From Saccharothrix coeruleofusca (GTDB taxonomy: Bacteria; Actinomycetota; Actinomycetes; Mycobacteriales; Pseudonocardiaceae): a stretch of 64,000 nucleotides of DNA. Positions 44,596 through 51,751 of this stretch are shown piece by piece. A program made the position numbers and the translations under genes. The notes under the pieces are model-generated. The model ran no database searches and was not told the DNA's origin. It worked only from the letters and a program-made list of their open reading frames with translations. The stretch covers positions 34,889-98,888 of the forward strand of contig NZ_BMRG01000016.1 of assembly GCF_014648515.1 (NCBI RefSeq). The letters run 5' to 3'. The stretch's first letter is position 1, and every line of letters starts with the position of its first letter.

Positions 44596-45642
44596 TCAAG
44601 GACGGCGGAAGAACTCCACCTCGCCCAGCGCGATGTGCCCGCCCGGCGCCAGACCGGTGGCGGAGCGCACCACGACCCGGACGCGCACCACGTCGCTGAT
44701 GCCGGTGTCCGTGCGCTGCGGGCCCGGCTGGTCGGCGAGGGTCACCGGCAGCGTGCGCGTGCCGCCGTCCGCGGTGGTCACCACCAGCTCCAGCGACGAC
44801 GGCCGGGCCTGCGCGACGAAGCCCTCCTCTTCCGCGGACGCGCCCGCGTGCACCACCACCGACAGCAGCCGGAACGGCTCGTCGAAGCCGAAGTCGACCG
44901 AGTCGCCCACGGCGGGCGCGCCCCAGTAGCGGTTGGACAACCCGTCGGCGGCGGCAGCGGCCGGGTGGTCGGGCACGGCCGCGCTGGCCGTGGTGCTCGT
45001 CGGCGCGACCGGCGCGGGATTCGCGATTCGGTCGCGCAGGTCCTCCCACAGCGCGAGCAGCCGGGGGTGGAACACCCACAGCGCGGCCACCAGGGCGGCC
45101 ACCACCAGCAGCGCGGCCAGCCTGCGCAACCAGCGGGAGCGGTCGCCGCGCCACCGCCAGCGGCGGCGGCGCGGGCCGCCGGCCGGGCGTTGCCCCTGGT
45201 GCAGCGGGGTGGCGCAGCGGCGGCAGAAGCGCCGTCCCGGCGGGTTGGCGGTGCCGCAGTTCGGGCACGGCGGACCGTGCACCGCCGCCTCGGCCGCCGC
45301 GGTGGGCAGCGGGCGCTTGGCCTCCGGCCTGCCGGGCAGGACCGGTCCCAGCCGGGCGGCGGGCGGGGGCTCCCCCGGCGACGTCCGGACCGGCGGCATC
45401 GGGGCGGGGGGCACGGGGGTTGAGCGGGCCTGGTGCGCGGCGTCGTCCGCTTCGCGCGGCACCGCGTCCACCCGCCCCGCCGTCCGTTCGGGCGGTACCG
45501 CCGCCCCATCCCGCGTCGCGGAGCCGCTCCCGGCCGTCCGCCCCGGATCGGCGGCCCAGCCCAGGTAGTTGCCGCAGTTGCCGCAGAAGTCGTCGGTGGG
45601 GGCGACCGGGGCGCCGCACTGCGGGCACGACCGCGCGCTCAC
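44596..45642 (-). CDS. Double zinc-ribbon, single-pass membrane protein of the eCIS operon
   Basis: 348 residues, GTG start in a GTGA overlap. Two zinc ribbons: CPQCGAPVAPTDDFCGNCG at residues ~6-24 and CPNCGTANPPGRRFCRRC at ~130-147, separated by a Pro-rich linker. A transmembrane helix follows (LRRLAALLVVAALVAALWVF). The C-terminal beta domain (NRYWGAPAVGDSVDFGFDEP, VVRVRVVVRSATGLAP, GGHIALGEVEFF) resembles the NADase-type glycan-binding/discoidin fold. Such proteins may tie a cytoplasmic contractile particle to the membrane and cell wall; that role is inference. It is the last gene of the baseplate operon. Confidence 0.75.
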   Translation of the reverse strand: MSARSCPQCGAPVAPTDDFCGNCGNYLGWAADPGRTAGSGSATRDGAAVPPERTAGRVDAVPREADDAAHQARSTPVPPAPMPPVRTSPGEPPPAARLGPVLPGRPEAKRPLPTAAAEAAVHGPPCPNCGTANPPGRRFCRRCATPLHQGQRPAGGPRRRRWRWRGDRSRWLRRLAALLVVAALVAALWVFHPRLLALWEDLRDRIANPAPVAPTSTTASAAVPDHPAAAAADGLSNRYWGAPAVGDSVDFGFDEPFRLLSVVVHAGASAEEEGFVAQARPSSLELVVTTADGGTRTLPVTLADQPGPQRTDTGISDVVRVRVVVRSATGLAPGGHIALGEVEFFRRP

Positions 45643-46178
45643 GGCAGCACCTCGACCACACAGGTGACGTGCACCGGGCACACCGAGGCGACCAGCGCCT
45701 CGACCCGCTCCCGGTCCACCGGGCCCGACCGGCCCGGCCGCACCCGCACCACCACCGGCTGCCCCGCCCCGCCGGGCAGCTCGGTGTCCGGCACAGCCGA
45801 CCAGCGCGCGCCGGGGCCGTCCAGCACCTCGGCGCGCACCCCCAGCGACAGCTCCAGCCGCTCCACCAGACCGCGCGCGGTACCCCGGTTGCGGTGCAGC
45901 GCCACGGCGCGCCGCACCACTTCGCGGCGCCGCTCCAGCGGCCACCCCGGATCGGTCTCGGCCGCCACCCAGGACGCCAACCACGCCACGAAGTCCTCCG
46001 GCGCCAGCGCCGGGTCGAGGTAGGCGGACAGGTTGTCCAAAGTGGACAATATGGCGGACAGCACCGCGTCCAGCCCGGCGGTGAACCGCTGGGTGAACCC
46101 GTCCGCGGCGTACAGCGCGGGCAGCATCGCGCCCAGCGGGTGCCTGCTGGGCACCTCCGGGAGCGCCGCCCTGCTCAC
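45639..46178 (-). CDS. eCIS baseplate/tail protein, gpI-like (Afp12 type)
   Basis: 179 residues, GTG in a GTGA overlap with the gpJ-like stop. The central block matches the phage tail protein I family: DPALAPEDFVAWLASWVAAE, then WPLERRREVVRRAVALHRNR and GTARGLVERLELSLGV. It is followed by a beta-rich end (VVVRVRPGRSGPVDRERVEA). In phage P2 and in Afp/PVC particles this protein helps form the baseplate wedge next to gpJ. Its position directly after gpJ agrees. Confidence 0.85.
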   Translation of the reverse strand: MSRAALPEVPSRHPLGAMLPALYAADGFTQRFTAGLDAVLSAILSTLDNLSAYLDPALAPEDFVAWLASWVAAETDPGWPLERRREVVRRAVALHRNRGTARGLVERLELSLGVRAEVLDGPGARWSAVPDTELPGGAGQPVVVRVRPGRSGPVDRERVEALVASVCPVHVTCVVEVLP

Positions 46179-48112
46179 GGTGCGCCGACCGCGACCTGGT
46201 GCTGGTAGGAGAACACCAGCGCGTTGGGCGCGATCTCCAGCCGCTCCACCGGCGCGCCGCGCGCCCCGGTGATGGGGTTGGCCGGGAACAGCCGGACCTC
46301 CTGCACCAGCGACACGCCCGCGACCCGCTGCAGCACCGCGAAGACCTCGCCGAACTGGACCGGCCTGCCGAACTCCCAACCGGTGCCGTCCTGGCCGCCG
46401 CGCAACGGGTTGAGGTAGCGGTGCAGCGCCCGCAGGGCGTACTCCCGCACCAGGTTGGCGTCGGCCCGCGCCGCGACGAGCCGCGCGACCACCGTGACGC
46501 CCTGGTAGCGCGGGGGTTCCACGACCAGGCGCGTGCCCAGCAGTCGCCGCTCGTCCAGCTGCCGCGCCACCGAGGCCAGCACCTCGTCGGAGGGCACCAG
46601 CTGCTCGAAGCGCAGCCGGTCGCCCTCGTCGGCGACCGCGTCGGGCACCAGCAGCACCCGCGCGCCGCCCGCGTCGTGCGCGGGCAGGCAGCGCACCCTG
46701 GCCAGCGACGGCACCGCCTGCCGGGCGATCAGCTCGTAGTCGGCGGCGGTCACCGCGCGCTCCTGCACCCGCATCTGGTGCGGCACCCGCAGCTTGGCCT
46801 CCTCCACGGTCTCGGCGTCCACCCCGCCGGTGGCCGCCTCGCGGTTCTCCACCTCCGCCACGTACGGCTCGGAGCTGCGCAGCACCGAGATCGCGCCACG
46901 CGCCACGTTGCCGGACCGGCCGCCCCCGGTGCGGTAGCGCGGCACCCGCAGGACCGCGCCCTTGGGCGGCACCGCCCCGTAGCGGCGCAGCGTTCCGTCG
47001 GCCTCGCGCACCGCGGGCGGGAACAGCACCTCACCCAGTGCGGCGTCCAGGACCACGTGCCGGTCATCGGGACCGGAGGTGCCGAAGTCGGGCACCGCGG
47101 TCCAGTCCTGCCAGCCATCGCCCTCCGCTACCTGCACCACCACCGGCTCGCCGTCCAGCAGCACCGGCGCGTCGGGCAGGGCGAACCGCTGGCCCGGCAC
47201 GCCCGCCGACTCCCCCAGCGGCACGTCGACCTCGGTGCCCGCGTGCTCGGCGATGGTGGTGCCGCCGATGGTGAACGCCTCGGCCTCGCGCACGGTCGGG
47301 GACTCGGCGTAGAAGGGCTGACCGGGCAGGGGCTCGGTGACCCGGCAGCGCAGCCAGCCCGCGCGGTGCCCGGCGACCACCGAGGCGGTGTGCCCGGCGG
47401 GGACGTGCAGCACCACGTCGCCGGGCCGGTTGAGGCCACCGGTGCTGTCCTCGTCGACCTCGCACGCCACCCACCCCTGGCCGTCCCAGGCCTCCCACAC
47501 CAGCGGCGGCTGGCGGGGGTCCACGCCGATGCCCTCGACCTGGCTGTCCAGCCGCACCACCACCGCGCACCGGGGCACGGCGGCGGACAGGCCGAACAGG
47601 GTGGCGTCGCCGACCGCCGGAGCGGCCTGGAAGCAGGGCACGTCCTTGCCCGACTCCAGATCCCTGGTGCGGTCGACGTGATCACCGTCGGCGGACCTGG
47701 TGACCAGCCGGTCCAGCGCGCAGGGCACGATCGCCAGCTCGTCGGTGGTGGCGAACACGACCTCGTCGGCGGTGTCGCCGCCCGCCGTGGCCACCTCAGT
47801 GCCCGCGGCCAGCAGCACGGTCTCCGGCTGCGGCGCGGACAGCCAGAAGGTGACCGCCGCCCTGGCCGCGGTGGGCGGGAACAGCCGAACCCCCAGCAGG
47901 TCCAAAAACGCCAGGTAGTTCTTGTCCGGCACCCGGTTGAGCCGGTAGACCAGCTGGTCCACCATGTGCGCGAAGGTCTCGATCAGCGTCACGCCGGGGT
48001 CGGAGACGTTGTGGTCGGTCCACTCCGGACTGCTCTGCTGGACGTACCGCTTGGCCTCGTCCACCAGCTGCTGGAAGCGCCGGTCGTCCAGATTGGGCGC
48101 GGGCAGTGCCAT
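46175..48112 (-). CDS. eCIS baseplate wedge protein, gpJ-like (Afp11 type)
   Basis: 645 residues. The opening LDDRRFQQLVDEAKRYVQQS and SPEWTDHNVSDPGVTLIETF is characteristic of the putative baseplate assembly protein family; LYRLNRVPDKNYLAFLDLLG-like text follows (VYRLNRVPDKNYLAFLDLLG at ~55-75). The central part is beta-rich, and the gpJ core is near the end (VTAADYELIARQAVPSLARV, DTAL-type strands and VQFGEVFAVLQRVAGVSLVQ). It forms the ring linking sheath, spike and fibres. The gp25-like gene ends at its ATG. Confidence 0.92.
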   Translation of the reverse strand: MALPAPNLDDRRFQQLVDEAKRYVQQSSPEWTDHNVSDPGVTLIETFAHMVDQLVYRLNRVPDKNYLAFLDLLGVRLFPPTAARAAVTFWLSAPQPETVLLAAGTEVATAGGDTADEVVFATTDELAIVPCALDRLVTRSADGDHVDRTRDLESGKDVPCFQAAPAVGDATLFGLSAAVPRCAVVVRLDSQVEGIGVDPRQPPLVWEAWDGQGWVACEVDEDSTGGLNRPGDVVLHVPAGHTASVVAGHRAGWLRCRVTEPLPGQPFYAESPTVREAEAFTIGGTTIAEHAGTEVDVPLGESAGVPGQRFALPDAPVLLDGEPVVVQVAEGDGWQDWTAVPDFGTSGPDDRHVVLDAALGEVLFPPAVREADGTLRRYGAVPPKGAVLRVPRYRTGGGRSGNVARGAISVLRSSEPYVAEVENREAATGGVDAETVEEAKLRVPHQMRVQERAVTAADYELIARQAVPSLARVRCLPAHDAGGARVLLVPDAVADEGDRLRFEQLVPSDEVLASVARQLDERRLLGTRLVVEPPRYQGVTVVARLVAARADANLVREYALRALHRYLNPLRGGQDGTGWEFGRPVQFGEVFAVLQRVAGVSLVQEVRLFPANPITGARGAPVERLEIAPNALVFSYQHQVAVGAP

Positions 48113-48522
48113 CAGCCTGCCTCCACTTCCTCGGAGGGGATGGTGTAGAAGGGGAAGACCAGGTTGCGCTGGTCGTTGGTGGAGCGGATGGTGTAGCGCA
48201 CGTCGATGTAGAGGGTGCCGATCTCGACCGAGTCGAACGCCACGACCACGTCGGTGGTCTCGATGCGCGGCTCCCAGCGGTCCAGCGCGGCGCGCACCTC
48301 GCGGGCGATGTCGCCCGCGGTGGCGTGGTCGGCCGGGGCGAACACGTGCTCGTGGATGCCGCAGCCGAACTCCGGCCGCATCGGCCGCTCGCCGGGCGCG
48401 GTGCCCAGGATGAGCCGGATCGCCTCCTGGATCTCCTGCTCCCCCTCCACCATGCCGATGCCGCCGGTGGGTCCTACCCGCAGCGGGAAACCCCAGCCCC
48501 GGCCGATGAAGTCGGCGTTCAC
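48112..48522 (-). CDS. eCIS baseplate protein, gp25/GPW family (Afp9 type)
   Basis: 136 residues, the usual length. GTG start in a GTGA overlap with the PAAR stop. The signature block is intact: EQEIQEAIRLILGTAPGERP, then MRPEFGCGIHEHVFAPAD, with the conserved Glu-Phe-Gly of T4 gp25, and AALDRWEPRIETTDVVV. gp25 nucleates sheath assembly on the baseplate by presenting a sheath-like handshake to the first sheath ring. Confidence 0.93.
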   Translation of the reverse strand: MNADFIGRGWGFPLRVGPTGGIGMVEGEQEIQEAIRLILGTAPGERPMRPEFGCGIHEHVFAPADHATAGDIAREVRAALDRWEPRIETTDVVVAFDSVEIGTLYIDVRYTIRSTNDQRNLVFPFYTIPSEEVEAG

Positions 48523-48833
48523 AGCGGTCCTCCGATGAACACGGTCTTCGCGCCCATGACGATGCTGGCCTGGCAGGTGGAGCGGTCGCCGACGACCGCG
48601 GCGGGCACGCCGCCGATGAGGACGGTCCTGGGCGGTCCCGGTCGCGGGATGACCACGTTGGACGGCCCCAGCAGGGGGTCGGGCGGTTTGACGCAGGCGT
48701 GCACGCTGCCGACCACGGCGGCGGGCACGCCCTCGATCAGCACGGTCGACACCCGCACCGCCAGCGGGGGCGGCGGCGGGGCGAGGGTGCCCCCGTGGGA
48801 GGTCTTGTCACCCAGGCGGGCAGCGGGGGGCAT
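48519..48833 (-). CDS. eCIS spike tip, PAAR-domain protein (Afp10 type)
   Basis: 104 residues from ATG 48833 with AGGAG eight bases upstream. PPAARLGDKTSHGGTLAPPP is the PAAR opening; two VLIEGVPAAVVGS / VLIGGVPAAVVGD repeats and a closing KTVFIGG build the pyramid. Metal-binding His/Cys residues are in SVHACV and STCQAS. There is no C-terminal effector extension. It sharpens the VgrG-type spike encoded by the next gene upstream. Confidence 0.93.
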   Translation of the reverse strand: MPPAARLGDKTSHGGTLAPPPPPLAVRVSTVLIEGVPAAVVGSVHACVKPPDPLLGPSNVVIPRPGPPRTVLIGGVPAAVVGDRSTCQASIVMGAKTVFIGGPL

Positions 48834-48877
48834 GGCGGGTTCTCCTGACGTGTCGTGGTGGTCGGGGCGGGCGCGCT

Positions 48878-50581
48878 TCAGTTGAGCCGGATCAGCCTGC
48901 CTTTGATCTGCACCAGGCCGTTCTTGGCGTCGAGGGTGATGCCGGTGCTGTTCATCAGCAGCGAGCTGAGCACCCGGCGACCGCCCGGTCCGCGCACGGT
49001 GAGCTCCAGCCTGCCGCGCTTCTCGTCGATGTTGACCTCCAAGCGCTTGTCGCCGCTGACCAGCCGCACGCCCGAGGTCCTGGTGCCGTCGAGCAGCTCC
49101 AACCGGTTGCCCTCGCGGGACACCAGCGAGCGGCGGTTGACCTTGCCGCTGCGGCGGTCGACCAGCGGCTGGTCGTGCGGCGACGGCTCGTCCACCCCGT
49201 TGTAGAGCCCGCCCAGCACGTAAGGGCGGTCGAGGCTGCCCTGCTCGAAGCCGACCAGCACCTCGTCGTTGACGTCCGGGCTGAACACACCACCACCGCC
49301 CACGCCGCCGAGCTGCACGGTGCGGACCCAGTCGGTCACGTACTTGTCGTCCAGCCACGGGAACTTCAACTTCACCCAGCCGCGCTGGCCGCCCGCTTCC
49401 TTGATGTCGGTGACGATGCCGGTGGCCAGACCCGGCATCCGGGTGCCGCGCGCGGGCACGCCCGCGCCCGCGACGAGCCCGGCCAGCGAGCGGTCGTGGG
49501 AGGCGCTGACCACGACGGTGGTCCGGTAGCCCGCGTCGGGTTCGAGCACGTGCGTCACGGCGGTGGCCGTGTAGCGACCGCTGAACGCCGCGCCCACGCC
49601 CGCGAGCGCCACCGGCACGCCCGCGCGCAGCACCGGGTTGCCCTCCACCACGGCCTCCAGCTCGCCGAAGCCCGCGCCGACCGACGCCTCCAGCGACCGC
49701 GCCGCCGCGAGCACCTCGGCCTGGGTCGCGTACGGCGTGTCCACCACCAGCGCCCGCGCCTTGGTGCGGAAGCTCTTGCTCGCGGTCAGCGCGGACAGAC
49801 CGGGCTTGACGGTCTTGCTGGCCGTGGTGCTCTGCTTGGCCACGAACGGCTTCTTCTTGGCCACGTCCCAGCCGCGCACCTCGACGCCGTTGGCCTGCTC
49901 CGCGCTGCCCAGGGCGGCCCGCAGCACGAACAGGTTCTTGCCGTACTCCAGCACGCGGGGGTCCTGGTCGGAGGAGGTGCTCGGGCTGGGCGCCGTGGCG
50001 GCGGGCTTGAGCTTGGTGAACTCCAGCCGCCCCTTGTCGTCGACCCGCACCAGGGCGCCGTGCTCCTGGGCGAGCATCTGCAGGAAGTCCCAGTCCGACA
50101 CACCGGGCTGGCTCAGGTGCTTGTAGGTGATGCGCGAGGTCTCGACCCGACCGACGGACAGCCCCGCGTTGCGGGCGACCTTGCGCACCACCGCGGAGGC
50201 GGACATGTTGGTGAACGCCTCCACCCGCTGGCCCCGGAACAGCCGGTGCGCCCTGCTCGTGGCCCGCACCACGGTGAAGGTGCCGGAGCTGTCCACTTCC
50301 ATCTCCACCGCGGTCACCTCGCCGCTGAACAGCAGTTCCCTGGCACCGGTCCGCACGGTCGAGGCGTAGACCTTCAGCACGGTGCCGATGGTGATGCCGG
50401 TCGAGGACAGCAGCTCGCGGTCGGCGTCGTTGTAGGTCAGCACGGCGGTGTCGGGCACCCCGACGCTCTCGTCCACCACGCAGCTGACCAGCTCCCGGTC
50501 CCAGGGCGCGGGCACCTCGTTCGGCGCCATCACCACGGGGGCCGCGGCGAAGGAGCGCCCGGCGGCGCGGGCGGCGCTCAC
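48878..50581 (-). CDS. eCIS spike/hub protein, VgrG-like (Afp8 type)
   Basis: 567 residues from GTG 50581 in a GTGA overlap. The N-terminal half has the gpD/gp27-like hub fold (SCVVDESVGVPDTAVLTYND, VSDWDFLQMLAQEHGALVRV). An OB-like gp5 domain follows (GIVTDIKEAGGQRGWVKLKF, DDKYVTDWVRTVQLG, and NDEVLVGFEQGSLDRPYVLG). The end is the short beta-helix needle (RGRLELTVRGPGGRRVLSSL, ITLDAKNGLVQIKGRLIRL). There is no lysozyme or toxin domain. It forms the trimeric spike under the PAAR tip. Confidence 0.92.
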   Translation of the reverse strand: MSAARAAGRSFAAAPVVMAPNEVPAPWDRELVSCVVDESVGVPDTAVLTYNDADRELLSSTGITIGTVLKVYASTVRTGARELLFSGEVTAVEMEVDSSGTFTVVRATSRAHRLFRGQRVEAFTNMSASAVVRKVARNAGLSVGRVETSRITYKHLSQPGVSDWDFLQMLAQEHGALVRVDDKGRLEFTKLKPAATAPSPSTSSDQDPRVLEYGKNLFVLRAALGSAEQANGVEVRGWDVAKKKPFVAKQSTTASKTVKPGLSALTASKSFRTKARALVVDTPYATQAEVLAAARSLEASVGAGFGELEAVVEGNPVLRAGVPVALAGVGAAFSGRYTATAVTHVLEPDAGYRTTVVVSASHDRSLAGLVAGAGVPARGTRMPGLATGIVTDIKEAGGQRGWVKLKFPWLDDKYVTDWVRTVQLGGVGGGGVFSPDVNDEVLVGFEQGSLDRPYVLGGLYNGVDEPSPHDQPLVDRRSGKVNRRSLVSREGNRLELLDGTRTSGVRLVSGDKRLEVNIDEKRGRLELTVRGPGGRRVLSSLLMNSTGITLDAKNGLVQIKGRLIRLN

Positions 50582-51306
50582 CGGCTGCCCTCCGGCTCCG
50601 GCACGCCGTCCTCCAGGACGGGCACGACCAGTCGGGTGCCGGGCCGCAGCACCAGCGGGTCGTCGATGCCGTTGGCCTCGGCGATGACCCGCCACGCGGT
50701 CGCGTCCCCGTACTCGCGCCAGGCCAGCTGCGGCAGGCTGTCGCCCGCGACCACGCGGTGCGTGCGGCTGGCCTCCAGCGCGCCGGAGGTCGGGTTCTGG
50801 CCGGGTGTGTCGACCCCCGCCTCCTCGATCGACAGCGAGCAGGTGGCGCGCAGCGGTTTGCCGTCCACGTCGAACAGCGAGTAGTCCACCGACAGGCTCG
50901 ACAGCACGCCGTCGAAGGACACCGACTTGGCGGTGCCCCACTCGAAGCGCACCCACGGACTGGCGGGCTTCTTCTTCTGGATGCTCTTCTTGGTGGGCAC
51001 GCAGGCCACCATCAGCTTCTCCACCCCCGTTTCCACGGAGTTGTCGTGGGTGGCGGTGGCGTCGAGGAACACGTCCACGCTCAGCGTGCGCGGCCCGCTG
51101 CCGACGAACTCCGGCAGCGACGCCTGGCCCGCCATGCGCGAGGGCTTGCGCCGCCACTCGGTGTTCTTGGCCAGCGCCAGGGTGCCGGGGTTGAACTGGA
51201 ACTGGACGGTGGACAGCTTCGCCCCCGGTTTCGCGCCGACCTTGGCGGGCGGCTCCATGATCACCAGGCGGGCCTTGACCAGGCTCGCCCCCGGTTTCTT
51301 CGGCAC
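50578..51306 (-). CDS. eCIS tail hub protein with C-terminal LysM domain (Afp7 type)
   Basis: 242 residues, GTG start with AAGGAG upstream. The N-terminal ~170 residues contain FQFNPGTLALAKNTEWRRKP, FVGSGPRTLSVDVFLDAT and VRFEWGTAKSVSFDGVLSSL, a set seen in the CIS proteins that join tube to spike. The LysM module is at the end (RTHRVVAGDSLPQLAWREYG, WRVIAEANGIDDPLVLRPGT). In Afp/PVC the equivalent protein adapts the tube's sixfold ring to the spike. The gene lies 19 bases after the second tube gene. Confidence 0.9.
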   Translation of the reverse strand: MPKKPGASLVKARLVIMEPPAKVGAKPGAKLSTVQFQFNPGTLALAKNTEWRRKPSRMAGQASLPEFVGSGPRTLSVDVFLDATATHDNSVETGVEKLMVACVPTKKSIQKKKPASPWVRFEWGTAKSVSFDGVLSSLSVDYSLFDVDGKPLRATCSLSIEEAGVDTPGQNPTSGALEASRTHRVVAGDSLPQLAWREYGDATAWRVIAEANGIDDPLVLRPGTRLVVPVLEDGVPEPEGSR

Positions 51307-51325
51307 GAGGTGGTTCTCCTTCCGA

Positions 51326-51751
51326 TCAGGACGCCTGGAGCCCTTCGTGGGCGAACTCCAGGGTCTCCGTGGCGACCTGCGAGCTGCTGGGGTCGAAGCT
51401 GGGGCCCTGCCAGCGGATCGGCACGATGCCCAGCACCTGCCACCGCACGATCGGCGTCAGGTCCGGCGCGAGCGCGACGATCTCGCCGTCCTTGCGCTCG
51501 ACCTGCTGGAGGGTGTCGTTGAACCAGGCGAGGACCTTGGCCGAGTCCGCGGTGACCGGGCGGGTCATGGTGATGTTGGACCAGCTGATCCGCGAGGGCA
51601 GCTGCCAGGTGAACCCGTTGTTGCCGCCCTCGGTGAACTGCTCGACCTCCACCTGCGCGCCCAGCCCTTCGCAGGAGTGGAACGCGCCCAGGTCGTTGCC
51701 CGCGATGGTGAGCTGGAAGAAGACGCTGCTGGCGAAGACGGTGCTGGTCAT
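51326..51751 (-). CDS. eCIS inner tube protein, second copy (gp19-like, Afp5 type)
   Basis: 141 residues. The T4 gp19-like tube fold is marked by FFQLTIAGNDLGAFHSCEGL, VEVEQFTEGGNNGFTWQLPS, then WSNITMTRPVTADSAKVLAW and WQVLGIVPIRWQGPSFDPSS. It is shorter than and clearly different from the tube protein at 55261. In Afp-type particles the divergent copy usually forms the first tube ring on the hub (Afp5 role); its place beside the LysM hub gene supports that. The ATG overlaps the stop of the VQR-repeat gene. Confidence 0.92.
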   Translation of the reverse strand: MTSTVFASSVFFQLTIAGNDLGAFHSCEGLGAQVEVEQFTEGGNNGFTWQLPSRISWSNITMTRPVTADSAKVLAWFNDTLQQVERKDGEIVALAPDLTPIVRWQVLGIVPIRWQGPSFDPSSSQVATETLEFAHEGLQAS

